A stretch of 64,000 nt of DNA from Erythrocercus mccallii (lineage: Eukaryota > Chordata > Aves > Passeriformes > Dicruridae): positions 34,810 through 98,809 of the forward strand of contig VZRG01002529.1 in NCBI GenBank assembly GCA_013397435.1, given 5' to 3'. Made by a program: the position numbers and the translations under genes. This document shows positions 25,321 to 35,900 of the stretch, piece by piece. Under the pieces are notes generated by a model. It ran no database searches and was not told the DNA's origin. It saw only the letters and a list, made by a program, of their open reading frames with translations. Positions within the stretch are counted from its first letter, which is position 1, and each line of letters starts with the position of its first letter.

Positions 25321-27207
25321 AGCATTTATAATGATTGCACATCTGGCTTGGGTTTCTCAGCAACAGCTCACTTAACAACCATGTTGCAGCTCACTGTTAT
25401 TGTGCATTTATTCCATGGGTGCTAATATCCTGGTTGTTTGATTTGTGCTAATCATTTTTTCCTTTTTTTTTTTTTGTTTTCTAGTGAAGAGTTATAGATT
25501 GCCCACAGGCTTGCTTTGTACCTCATTGATATCAGTTAACCAGATGGCAAATATCATTATAAAACCAATCACATTAGGCAGTGGACTTTAAGTAGCAGAT
25601 CATAGGCCCTTGTTCACAGAATCCCCTCCTGCAGTTTTACAAGCATGTTGTCATTTTGCAGGTTAGAAATGCTTGCTGTTTGTCTCTTAAGTACTGCTTT
25701 TAGAGTATCATTTACTAACCACTCTGTTTATTTATAGAGGTTGATGCCAAGTTTCCGTCTGATAGCTTGGAGCTATGGATCACTCAAAAAAATCTTATCT
25801 TGTTCCAAAAATAAAACAGATAATGTCTTGCATTTGCTGGGTAGTGTTTGCGTATGGCATATACTGCCACATTTTGAGGAAATGGCTTGCAATAATAATG
25901 AGAAAATGTGCCTATTGTGAAATTTTATAGGAATTTTCACTGAAAACTTAATAATGAATCCATTAGGAAATTATTCTTGTAGCAATTGTTAATTTGGGAT
26001 TTAAAAATAAGTTTGTCCACTTTTAAAGTAGGCAAGTTTCTGTTTTACTGTGTTAGTTTAGGGTTAGTCTTTTTATACTGTTATGTGAAAAGCCTCTCTA
26101 ATAGAACGGTACCAGCAGGAGTGTGTAAGAGCATTTTAAATGGCTGTGGGCAGTTCAGCAATGGGAACACTTTCAGCAGCCTGTGGTGGTTGAAGGACAA
26201 CATAAATGGCTGAAGGAAGACTCATCTGTCACATCAGGGGTTGTTTAACAACATTCACACTTTGAACTTGACTAAGCAGAGTTTGGAGCTTCTGCACCTA
26301 TAAATACTTAATGGGGAGAAGAGCACAGGACTAGAGGCCTGAAGTTGCTTCCAGAATCACAAAGTTCCATCCTTTGCTGTGTTGGAACTGTGTGAAGTCA
26401 CCTTTCTGATATCTCTGGTCATGTTTGTGCCTTCTCTCTGCTACAGCTCCCCACGAGCTACCCACAGCTATATAACTCCAACTCCTGTCTGTTTGGAAAA
26501 AGGAAAAAAAAACAACGAAGAAAAATAGGAACAAACTATTTGGTTCCCAAAAACAAGCAAACCAAAATAGCTTGCCTTTTGTGTACAGTTTCTGCTTTCT
26601 TCAGACAATGTTGTGAATTACAATGACAGGCAGTTTCACACAACTTAGCTAGCAATAGAGCAATTTACAATCTGTTCTTTTTCTCTCAGTATTTCTACTC
26701 TGAGCTAAGAAAAACGGGGTTAGGTGCCAAAATAAAACAGGAACAGTTTCTTCTCAAGTGCATGTTTTTCCATTGTCACCTGCACACAAGCCTCCTCTTT
26801 TCTCAAGCCCTTCACCACAGAGTGACAGCAGTAAAGCATTTCAGCACACGTTCCCGTAGTTGTGATCCCTGAAGTGCACTCTGTTTTCCAACACTGTTTT
26901 CCAAAAGCTGATCTTTTCCCTTGTACTGGGCACTGGTGAGGCCACATCTTGAGTGCTGTGTTCAGTTCTGAGCCCCTCAATTGAGGAAGGACATTCAGGA
27001 GCTGGTGAAGGGTCCGGAGCACCAGTGTGTTGGGAGCAGCTGATGGAGCTGGGGGTGTTTGGCCTGGAGCGAAGGAGGCTCGGGCGTGACCTCACCGCTC
27101 TCTACAACTCCCTGAGAGGAGGCGGGAGCCAGGTGGGGATCGGGCTCTTCTCACAAGGTAACAAACAGCAGAATAAGGGGACATGGCCTCAAACTGTGCC
27201 AGGGGAG
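25321..27207. repeat. Second copy of the 1.89-kb duplicated sequence
   Basis: This copy begins immediately after the N and corresponds base for base to 23433-25319. Beyond 27207 it continues into the rest of the CR1 element and the ATP6V1C1 promoter, which shows that this is the copy contiguous with downstream DNA. Confidence 0.97.
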
Positions 27208-27437
27208 GTTTAAGTTGGACATCAGGAGGAATCTCTTTACTGGAGGAGTGATTTAACACTGGAGTGGATTGCCCATGCCCAGGGCAGTGGTGGAGTCACC
27301 ATCCCCAGAGGTGCTTGAGGATGGACTGTGGCACTCAGCGGCACAGTCTGATTGACATGGTGGTGTTCAACGTGGTGGACTCGATGATCCTAGAGGTTTT
27401 TTCCAGTCTAAATGTTTCCTTGACCCTGTGTTTCTGT
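26922..27437 (+). mobile_element. CR1 LINE 3' region, well preserved
   Basis: The run starts near CTGGGCACTGGTGAGGCCAC and passes through GTTTGGCCTGGAGCGAAGG. It ends with GGACTCGATGATCCTAGAGG and TTTTTTCCAGTCTAAATG, the hallmark CR1 3' end. It contains only the end of ORF2 plus the 3' UTR, so it is a typical 5'-truncated copy. It is better preserved than the other CR1 pieces here. Its 3' end lies about 150 bp before the CpG island of ATP6V1C1. Confidence 0.9.
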
Positions 27438-27678
27438 AATCTGAGGAAAATCTACTAGCCGTAGCAAGAGCAAACACCCACGCTTTCAAACCCGACCATC
27501 CTTCTCTGCCCTGAGGGCAGAATCGTAGAAAGCCTTCTTGACATGGCGCCGCCCTGAGCCACATGTGGTTTTCATACCGATTCCCTAATCAAGCCCAGAT
27601 TAACCAGGAACGGCCCGGGCCCTGAGGCACTCGGTGCCCGTGGCGGGCGAGCCCCGGCAGCAGCGCGCTCCAGAGAGA

Positions 27679-27721
27679 TGCCGGGGCGGGCCTCGAACCC
27701 GCGGCTCCAGAGCACCCGGCA
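27679..27721 (-). other. tRNA-like hairpin with perfect TFIIIC B-box
   Basis: On the - strand a 7-bp stem (TGCCGGG with CCCGGCA) encloses a 5-bp arm GCGGG/CCCGC with the 7-base loop TTCGAGG. This has the geometry of a tRNA T arm, and GGTTCGAGGCC (27689-27699) fits the B-box consensus. Only 12 bases occupy the space of the D and anticodon arms, so this is not a functional standard tRNA. Two A-box-like GGCGCAGTGAC copies lie just upstream on the - strand (27738-27748 and 27722-27732). No T-run terminator follows. It could be a tRNA relic, a TFIIIC-only site, or coincidence in GC-rich DNA. Confidence 0.3.
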
Positions 27722-27748
27722 GTCACTGCGCCGCCGCGTCACTGCGCC
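27722..27748. repeat. Two direct copies of GTCACTGCGCC
   Basis: The 11-mer occurs at 27722-27732 and 27738-27748, 16 bp apart, inside the promoter island. On the - strand it reads GGCGCAGTGAC, similar to a Pol III A box. Its function is unknown. Confidence 0.6.
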
Positions 27749-27782
27749 TCCTCCCGCCCCTCGTGCCGGGCGCTGCGGCGGC

Positions 27783-27792
27783 GTCAGCTGAC
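27783..27792. promoter_or_regulatory. Palindromic E-box GTCAGCTGAC
   Basis: A perfect 10-bp palindrome with a CAGCTG core. Its centre lies 15 bp from that of the CLEAR-type palindrome, with the same GTC...GAC flanks. It could bind bHLH factors, but the core is not the optimal one for TFEB/MITF. Confidence 0.45.
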
Positions 27793-27795
27793 CGC

Positions 27796-27809
27796 GGGTC
27801 ACGTGACCC
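27796..27809. promoter_or_regulatory. CLEAR-type E-box in a 14-bp palindrome
   Basis: GGGTCACGTGACCC is a perfect palindrome containing GTCACGTGAC, the CLEAR consensus core bound by TFEB, TFE3 and MITF. V-ATPase subunit genes including ATP6V1C1 are established members of the CLEAR network in mammals. Its place in the CpG island upstream of this gene fits that role. It suggests induction under lysosomal stress or starvation. Binding in this species is inferred. Confidence 0.75.
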
Positions 27810-27854
27810 ACCGGCGGGTGAGCGGGCGGCGGCACCGGGGATGGAGCAGTGACG
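27810..27854 (+). other. ATP6V1C1: Candidate 5' untranslated exon 1 region of ATP6V1C1
   Basis: The mRNA must have a leader exon upstream of 29.7 kb, and the CpG island is the obvious place. Two reasonable donors follow the E-boxes: GGCGG|GTGAGC with the GT at 27818, and GTGACG|GTAACG with the GT at 27855. If the second is used, the leader holds a minimal upstream frame, ATG GAG CAG TGA, at 27841-27852. The start site and donor cannot be fixed without transcripts, and other donors further into the island are possible. Confidence 0.3.
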
Positions 27855-27900
27855 GTAACGGCGCGGCCGGGCCCGGGAGCGGGCAGGGGAAGGGAAGGAG

Positions 27901-27925
27901 GGAACGAACGAACGAACGAACGAAG
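27901..27925. repeat. GAAC tetranucleotide repeat
   Basis: About five tandem GAAC units lie just downstream of the probable leader exon, within the CpG island. The run is short and of low complexity. Confidence 0.8.
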
Positions 27926-29677
27926 GACGAATGTCTGGGCTACCCCGTGCGGCTACCGCAGCGCCCCGGCCTCCCCCGGCGCACGGCCTCCCCCGGCGCT
28001 GGGCTGCGCAGGGCCTGGCATGAAGGGCAGCGCCGGCCGGGCCCGGCGGTACCGCGGCTCCCAGGGGCTCTGCCGGGCCTCGGGGCCGCCAGGCCACCCC
28101 TCTGCCGCTGCGGGGAGTGTTTACCTTGGGTGGGGGGCATGGACGGCGCGGCCCGAGGAGCCCGAGCAGGCGGCTGCCGGGCTGTGGGACTGACATCTAA
28201 TCCCTGTGATCCGGGTCAGCGGCTCCGTGGGGAGCGAAGGCAGCGCCCCCCGCTCCCGGTGCCAGCCCCAGGTCGCCTCCGCACTAGCGTGGGGACTCCC
28301 CATGGCGCAATCTCCCCGACTTCCTCGTTGTGGCCGCTTGTGTTTATGAAACGCGGAGGCCAAGCGGCAGAAGTGATTTCTGAAAGCGAGCTTGAAGAAT
28401 GTCATACTGGGGACTTAGTGCTAAGTCGCATCAGTAAATTGAAGTTTCTTATTGAGCTAAATAGAAGCGATTGTCCCCTGCCCCTTGCCCTGTTTTTTTA
28501 ATTGAAAAATGCAATAGTTGAGATTCTGTTTTGACATCAGTGTATGTTTTTCCAAGTACAGCACTGAAAACACTTGTTCATAAGTTTTACTTTAGATAGT
28601 AGTATACTGCGTGGACGATTTTTCTTTGGAAAGCCATTTTCCTAATAACGTCGGGATGAAGCAGTGTATGTTACAAAAAAGCCCTGGTCATAGAGGTACA
28701 TGGTGTGAACAAGCTACCCATTCTTAGTGCTTATTCTAGGTTTTGTTTTGAACACTTGGTATTTCCTGCTGTATCCTGTGGTTCTTTAATTTGCTTGGCT
28801 TTCATTTTACAGTCGGTCTGTATGTATTTTTTATCTGACCAGCATTTGTATCTGTTTTTCAAACCATTCTGTAGCATTTATCCTTTCTTCACTTCTTGCT
28901 TGGTATTCTCCATTGTTCCGATTTCAAGCCCCCACATGTAAAACATTTAAAACTCTTCTACCAAGATTTTTGTTGCCTTTTGTGTATTTGATAGCACCTC
29001 CATTTTACCTGAAATGAGAAATCATCTTCCTTCCCATGACTATTAGAAATGGAACAGAGCTTCAGGAAAACTAACCATGCAGATAAAAAATGGTGCAGGA
29101 AGAAGGGGAGTCCAGTGACTTAATGATTCTGGGAGCTATGCATTTAAATAATTTTAGGCATTTCCTTACTTTAAAACACTTTCCTAATCTGAAAAGTGAT
29201 TGGAAAAGATATGTCAGAGTTGAAATTTGTTTGGTTTTTCTTATTTTTTCTCTGATGTTTTCAGAAAAAGTTGTCTGTTGTACAGATACTGGAAAATGTA
29301 TACAGCTGTGAAAATATAATTTGAGTCCTTTTTTATTTGATTTATTTTCAGTTAGATTGTTTGCTTATTATCTTTCTGTGAAATTACAGTTGAAAGTTGC
29401 TAATGTTGCAAACTCAGGCCACTTCAACATATAGGATGGTCAGTTTAAAAAGATTTTCCAACTGTGTAAATGTGATTTGGAAGATAGGAAAAAATGAATT
29501 TGAAACCACATGATACTCCTGGTAAAGTCTCTTACAGTGACTGGAACTGCGCTTTAAGGGACTAGTAATATGGAAAGAGATGTTTTTCTTCAGGCAAAGC
29601 TTTGACTGCTGTATAAATGGCAGATATTTTTTCTTCTTTCCCTTCCCTTCTGCTAGCATCTTGCCTTTATCCTCCAG

Positions 29678-29840
29678 AATCAACAAACATCAAGATAAAG
29701 GCACAAAAATGACAGAGTTTTGGCTGATTTCTGCTCCTGGGGAAAAAACCTGTCAACAGACATGGGAGAAGCTACATGCAGCAACTACAAAACACAACAA
29801 TCTTTCTACTAATTCAAAGTTCAACATTCCGGACTTGAAG
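29678..29840 (+). CDS. ATP6V1C1: ATP6V1C1 exon 2 (first coding exon), residues 1-44
   Basis: Coding starts at the ATG at 29709, with A at -3 and A at +4 (ACAAAAATGA). Residues 1-44 ([15 protein letters not shown]...) match the conserved N terminus. The open frame runs upstream to 29580, but those codons are not conserved. The likely acceptor is the CAG ending at 29677 after a pyrimidine-rich tract; an alternative is the TAG ending at 29656. The donor GTATGT at 29841 leaves phase 0. Confidence 0.9.
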
Positions 29841-32824
29841 GTATGTAAACCCCATATCATGTCCTAAGAAGTGTGTTTGGTTTGTGTCATCTTTGTTTCT
29901 CTAGATTAAAACTTGCAGATGTTTTAGAGAGAACAGCTGACTTCTCTTGATGTTTATGTGTGGATCTAAGAAATAATTCAGACAACAGTTATCTTTTTTT
30001 CTGAACTTCTAAGTTAGTTGTTCACTCTGTAAGTTTTCAAGATTCAGCAACCTGTGTTCTTTCATCAAATAAAGCAGTTTTTTCTGAGGATGGTAATCTT
30101 GATCTCATGCTGGTGGCAGTTACTTGGAGAAGAAAAATAGGAACTTGTGATCTGATTATTGAGAGTTTCCTTTTACTGTTTTGTTTTGCCTTTTTAAAAA
30201 TTATTTAAATTTTTTTCCCCTTCTGAATTGTCTACTCCTTTTCTGTCTGAGATACAGTGAAAAGGCTCAAGTTAAAATACAGGAGTTGATCAAACAGCTT
30301 CTCTTGCCTTTTCTTTGTCCGGAAGTAACATTCTACTATTAGAGCAGTGGTTTGTCTCTGGCTGAGCATTCCAGTGCGACCTGCCAATATGTTGTGGAAA
30401 ATGGAAAAAAACCTGTTTCAGCTATTCAGTGAGAAGCAAATAGTAACAAAACCTGAAAGTAGTTAATCTTGGTTTAATACAATCATCAGGATATGGAAAA
30501 GTTATGAGCCAGTGTATTAATTTAGAAAAGGTCTTTCCTGATGCCTGAATGTTTCTTGAACAAGGATTTGGAGCTCAGTTTAATGTGGTGAAAGCTCATC
30601 AAAGCTCACAAAATTGAGGAGAAAAATGCCATCAGTCTTCGTGTACAGAGTGGATCAAGTTCAGGTGGCATAATGCCTTTTTCCTGTCTCTGCTAAGGAA
30701 TGAGCCCAGGGCGCAGAGTGCTTCAGTGTGTCTTTTAAAATCTTCCCATTGGCATAACTTGTGTTCACGTTTGGACTGTCCTGAGTCAGAATAGGGACTA
30801 GAACAAATGTCTGTCTCCTCCCAGGAGATCCTTGGATATGAGTCAGGCTGGCTTTCAAACTGTAGGGTGGCTGCAGCATTTAGAGGAGTTATTGCTGAAA
30901 ACTTCTGGGGCCCATCAGGGTTAGAAACAATTGGTTTTGCTTCTACTCTGCTTCCTAAAAGGGGCAGAAGCTGAATATACCTTATAGACAGTGGGAAATA
31001 GTCTGGCTTCTGTGGACCTGTTGAAACTGTTTAAGCAGTGAGATCCTTTAGTTAAAACTCATTGAAACAGTGGTTTAGTCTCCACTGAACAGCCTTATTG
31101 CTTAAGGACTTGCTTATCTTCAGGCTTATAAGTAACTAGTTAAAATGAACTTCCTTATTCTGCTTGTGGCCCACAGAAAAGGTGGGACATGGAAAGTCAT
31201 TCGGTAGTGAAGTTTCTTAAGTAATTCTGCTTTTTGCTTCAAGGCTAAACAGAAAAGGACTAATGTGAATTTGAGTGGTCAGATATATAGAAAGTAGATG
31301 CTAGGCTACAAGTATGTTAAATGTTAAATAGCATCTTGGCTAGACAGAAGATTCATTTATGCCCTGTAATATTTCAGTGAGAAGTGTGTACTCTAGATAC
31401 ATGCAATTAGGGAAGAAAGTGTTTTCTGGAGAAGAAGGGAAGAAAGAGTGAAAGCTTGTAGACAAGCTAGATACTTTATTACCCAAGATGCAAAAGGTCC
31501 AGACTCTTTTGGTCTTACTGCTGCAGTACTCTTGTATTGTCAGAGTTTTCAATGTCCAGGTTGCCTCCAGTGCCAAGATTCCTGATCAGTGAAATTTCAC
31601 ATTTGATCTAAAGTTGTGAATTAAATGCTGAAGCAACTGCCTTCTGAAAAACACAGCCAATTCATAATGTAGGCATTGTTTTAATGTGTTTTGGATGGCT
31701 GGGTTGCAGAACTGAAACTGAGATCCAAACTAGTGAGTTAGATCTGATCCTGTGCTGCTTTGAGGGAGAGGGTGTGGTTATCTAATAAATGAAATGCAGT
31801 GTAAATCAAGATGTCTGAGATCTTAGAGACCAGCATTTTATGTAGTTCTGCAGAACTCCCACTACTTGTTGGGAGATGTAGCTTTTACTGTTAGCTGGTT
31901 TTGTCTTTCTGTGTTTATATACATCTGCTAATACATTTTGGTCTTTGCTTCTAGGTTGGCACATTGGATGTTTTGGTTGGTTTGTCAGATGAGCTGGCTA
32001 AACTGGATGCGTTTGTGGAGAGGTAACAGTTTGTTTTTACTGGGATGCAAAGTATTAGAATAATGATATTCAAAGTATTAGAATAAAGCTTGTTCTTTTA
32101 GCAGGAGTACTGTTATACACACTTTGAGAAAGTAACCATGTAATTTCCTAATCCATAGAAATACTTAAACAGTATTAATATTAAAGTGCAGAACCGATTC
32201 ATTTTGAAGAAACTTGGCCTTTTGAAAGTGATTTTTAGCAAAAATACCAGTATTTCACATAACCAGAACTCATGGAGCCATCTTCTGTTTCAAGGAGAGA
32301 AATCTTAAGTAGACAGTTTTAAATAGAAAAGGAAACTATTTGGCCTGGCACATGTGAATAATATTATACATGACTTTTCAGTTAGGAAGGTAGGTCTTGA
32401 GTGACAGATTGCATTGTTAGGGTTGCCTTGAGTTTAGTTTGGATTACTGTTGACTTCAGCCTCTGTATTTCTAGAAAGAGGTTAGAATTTTGGAAGTACA
32501 ACAGACTTTAAAAAAAATTTGCAACATAGTGACATTACACTTGAAGTCAATACCAATGTGAGGGAGCTAGACTCACCTTATTGAGAATGGTGAGTAACAG
32601 CAATAGAAATTTTAAATAAAGTTGTGGAATACTTTTGAGAAGTTGGTCTCCTTCAGATACTGAGCTCAGGTTGTGCTCTTAGAAAGTTTGGATGTGGAAC
32701 AGCCATCATCCTTGTTTGATCCAGACACTTTTGATCCAATCTCAGGCAATTTAAAATCAGTTTTATGAATGGTATTTCCCAAATGGCAGGTTTGGGGGTT
32801 TGGTTTTGGTTTGTTTGGTTTTTA

Positions 32825-32918
<94 letters not shown>

Positions 32919-35900
32919 TTTCAGTGTTGTAAAGAAGGTGGCTCAGTATATGGCTGATGTTCTAGAAGACAGTAAAGATAAAGTTCAGGAGAATCTTCTG
33001 GCTAATGGAGGTAAAGTGTTAACCATGATATCCTAATGTATCCTAAAACTGTAGAAGGGAAGACAATGATCCTGAAACTTACTGAGGTACAGGGAGGCCA
33101 AGTGCAAGGGGCTGCACCTAGGTCAGGGCAGCCCTCAGTGTCAGAACAGGTGGGGGATGAATGGATCGAGAGCAGCCCTGCTGGGAAGGACTTGGGGGTG
33201 CCAGTGTGCATTTCATTTCATTAAAGAGCTGCACTTTTCTCTGAACCAATATTTTATTTTCAAAGCCATTTAATAGAATTTAACAACTTGTATTGATGCA
33301 AGAGAGGCTAGTATAAGTGGATAAGGGCTTGGAGTAGTGTCTTTCATAAAAAGCTTTACAAAACTGTCACTTCAGGTGACAGTTATTGACAGCATGACAT
33401 GGTCATTGCTGTCTTTTTTGCCATCATAACCTTCCCTTCTCCCACCCATTTTTCACACAGAGCAAAAAGTAGTTGCTCTTGTCTGTAGTTCTCCAACCAT
33501 CTTTGACTTGTTAATAAATGTCATTTACAGCCTGCAGAGGTGGAGAAACCAAAATCTGAAGGCAGAGGTCATGGCTAATTTACAACTTGCTTATTTTCAA
33601 ATTTCTTAAGCAACAGGGTCCACACATGGGAAGGTCCAGTCTGTTACAGTTCTCTTCTGTTACAGCAATTCTACATAGAATATAATACATTAGTCTTTTT
33701 ATTGTCTCTCTTAATAAAGTTCTTTAAAATTTTAGTTGACTTGGTCACCTATATAACAAGGTTCCAGTGGGATATGGCCAAATATCCAATCAAGCAATCC
33801 TTGAAGAATATTTCAGAAATTATTGCAAAGGTAAGGTAACTTGTTTTATAAAACTTTCCTATTTGAGCTTGAGATACTTATGCAAAAAACTTGCTCTCAA
33901 AGCAATTTGTCTATTTTAGTCAGCTAACAATAGTAGTGAACTTTGTAACATAACTGCTACATAATCCAAGAAATACATTAGCATGTGGCTAGGATTTTGA
34001 GAATGCTTCCTCAAGGCCATCATACTGTCTTTGCTGATTTTTGTTTCCTAGGATCACTGAGCTAACAAATAGCCAGGAGATGATGTTTACATTTCAATTT
34101 TGCTGTACAAGCATATTATTTGTCTGATGTTATCAAACCTTGTGGGCTGTTAGCAGTGAACTAGGGAACTTACTTATATTCTGAAAGCCATGGCAGTCAG
34201 TTATGAGGGGAGAAATAAGTTCATTGTTAGATGTAAAGAAAGCTCATTTGAGAGTTGTCATGCGTTTTCCTCATCTTTGATTTGGCAAAGTGTGTCATAC
34301 ATGGAGGGTTTAATTTGCATTGTACTTGCTTGTGAGCCTATACAGGGTCCTCAGCAGTGACTGGCTGATTTAGACAGTGAGAGAATTCTCTGTAGGCAGC
34401 CCTTGCTTTAAGATCTTCCCAGCCTCTTCAGGTCTTTTTTTTTCCCTTCCCTGTTTTCTGTAATCTGCAGACTGGCTCTTGGGACTGCCTGTGGTACTAA
34501 CTAGAAATACATAACTTGGAAAAAGAGACTGTTCTGGGTACCTATAGGGGTAGCCTTTGGAGATGGATGTGTAGGGACTGTAATGGGGTTGGGATGGGGG
34601 TAAGTGCTGGCAGTCTTCTGCTTTGTTATAACTGCAGATTCCTGAAACTACTACCTTAATTTTTTTTTTGCAGAGATTACAAAATCTTAATATATGCAAC
34701 AAGGCTGACTGAGAATGCAATTAGTACATCCATTTTTGATATTTTCTTTCGGACTATCACTGTATTTTGAATTTATTTAACAAATTGCATTTAGTAAGTA
34801 TTCCTGACAAACATCTGCAGTGTGGCATTTTGTTGAAGGATGACTGGCTGTCTTATGGCTCTGAAGATTTGCACATTAAAAATATCTCACAGATATAAAA
34901 TAATATGTGACACTAGCACTTGCTTCTTCAGAAGAAGGTACCAAAGTGAAGCACTGAGTTTTTTACAGCTGTTATAGTACAGCACTTGTTTTTGCAGAAA
35001 TTAAATTTGTTGAAAAAGAGACATAGGATGTGAAGAGATATATGCCCTTTATTGAAAATTATCAAAGATTCAGTGTATGTTCTTCTGTGTCATGAAGTCT
35101 GCTAGATAAATAATCTGCTTCAACGAAATTGTATTCTAGAACCTGAACTTTAACTGTCTTACATTCTTTATCTACTTTAGGGACCTCACTGACCTATTAG
35201 GTTGGATAGTAAATGCAGAGAAACAAGTCTGCTGGAGTTCGGCCTGAATCATCCTGTTGAGGGTTTCCATTTCTCCTCATGGTTAGCTGTGCTTGTATTC
35301 TATAGGGACAGCTTCAGGACATCTATGTCATAAATCTGATTTCAAACAGTTTATAAAATATTTTCAACTGTGAGCCATAGATATGTGTCCATAAAGTAGA
35401 GCAGGAAGATGACTGAAGATGCCTTATGTTCTTATAGAAATGACCCCTAGGAGATCGTATCACAGGACTCGAAGCAGTTTTGTCCCAAGGCAGAAAGAGT
35501 CCTGACAAAGATAAAATCTTCATGTAATCACATGCCACAGTGAAGATACAGGAAAATTGATGGAGCCACATTAATTAAAATCTGTGAAGCCTCTTGACAT
35601 GTTGATGTTAAATAATTTGAAAAGCTTGTCACATCATGAATTACTACTTTTCCTGTATGGTTTTATATCATCCTCACTCACTCAGGCAGCAGATTCTGAT
35701 GTCTGTCAAGATGACTAATGGCAATTGCAGTGGGGGGTTTGTCAGTTGAGAAGAAATTACAGCAGTGTTAGAAACACTTAAAATAAAATGATATCTGCTG
35801 AAACTGTCCATCAAGTTTTTTCAGCTTTTAACTTTCAGAAGTTTTGTGAACCCCAGCATCAATACAGAAGACTTTGGAGATGGCATCTGTGCTATGAGAG

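Larger units (their letters stand above)
27590..28330 (+). promoter_or_regulatory. ATP6V1C1: CpG-island promoter of ATP6V1C1
   Basis: This is the only strongly GC- and CpG-rich block in the window. It lies about 1.4-2.1 kb upstream of the first coding exon and on the correct side of the gene. It contains a GC box-like CTCCCGCCCC at about 27750, two palindromic E-boxes (27783-27792 and 27798-27807) and no TATA box. This suits a housekeeping V-ATPase gene. The long frames on both strands (up to 232 codons) reflect the scarcity of stop codons in GC-rich DNA. Confidence 0.85.

Noticed and set aside
24098..27213. Pairs of identical frames suggesting duplicated genes
   Set aside because: They are chance frames copied by the 1888-bp assembly overlap. 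The frames at 25065 and 26953 lie largely in CR1.
27723..28501. Long open frames on both strands of the CpG island (232 and 157 codons)
   Set aside because: They are Pro/Arg/Gly/Ala-rich on both strands at once, which is typical of GC-rich DNA lacking stop codons. None matches a known family and the region is the promoter and leader of ATP6V1C1.
32769..33036. Open frames rich in Ser, Leu, Tyr and Phe across exon 4
   Set aside because: They translate the TATC/TTTC repeat. Only the part from 32925 in the ATP6V1C1 frame is coding.
34075..34130. ATGATGT ... CTGA pattern reminiscent of a C/D-box snoRNA in an intron
   Set aside because: The C box is imperfect, no terminal stem flanks the boxes, and the pair is easily found by chance in AT-rich DNA.
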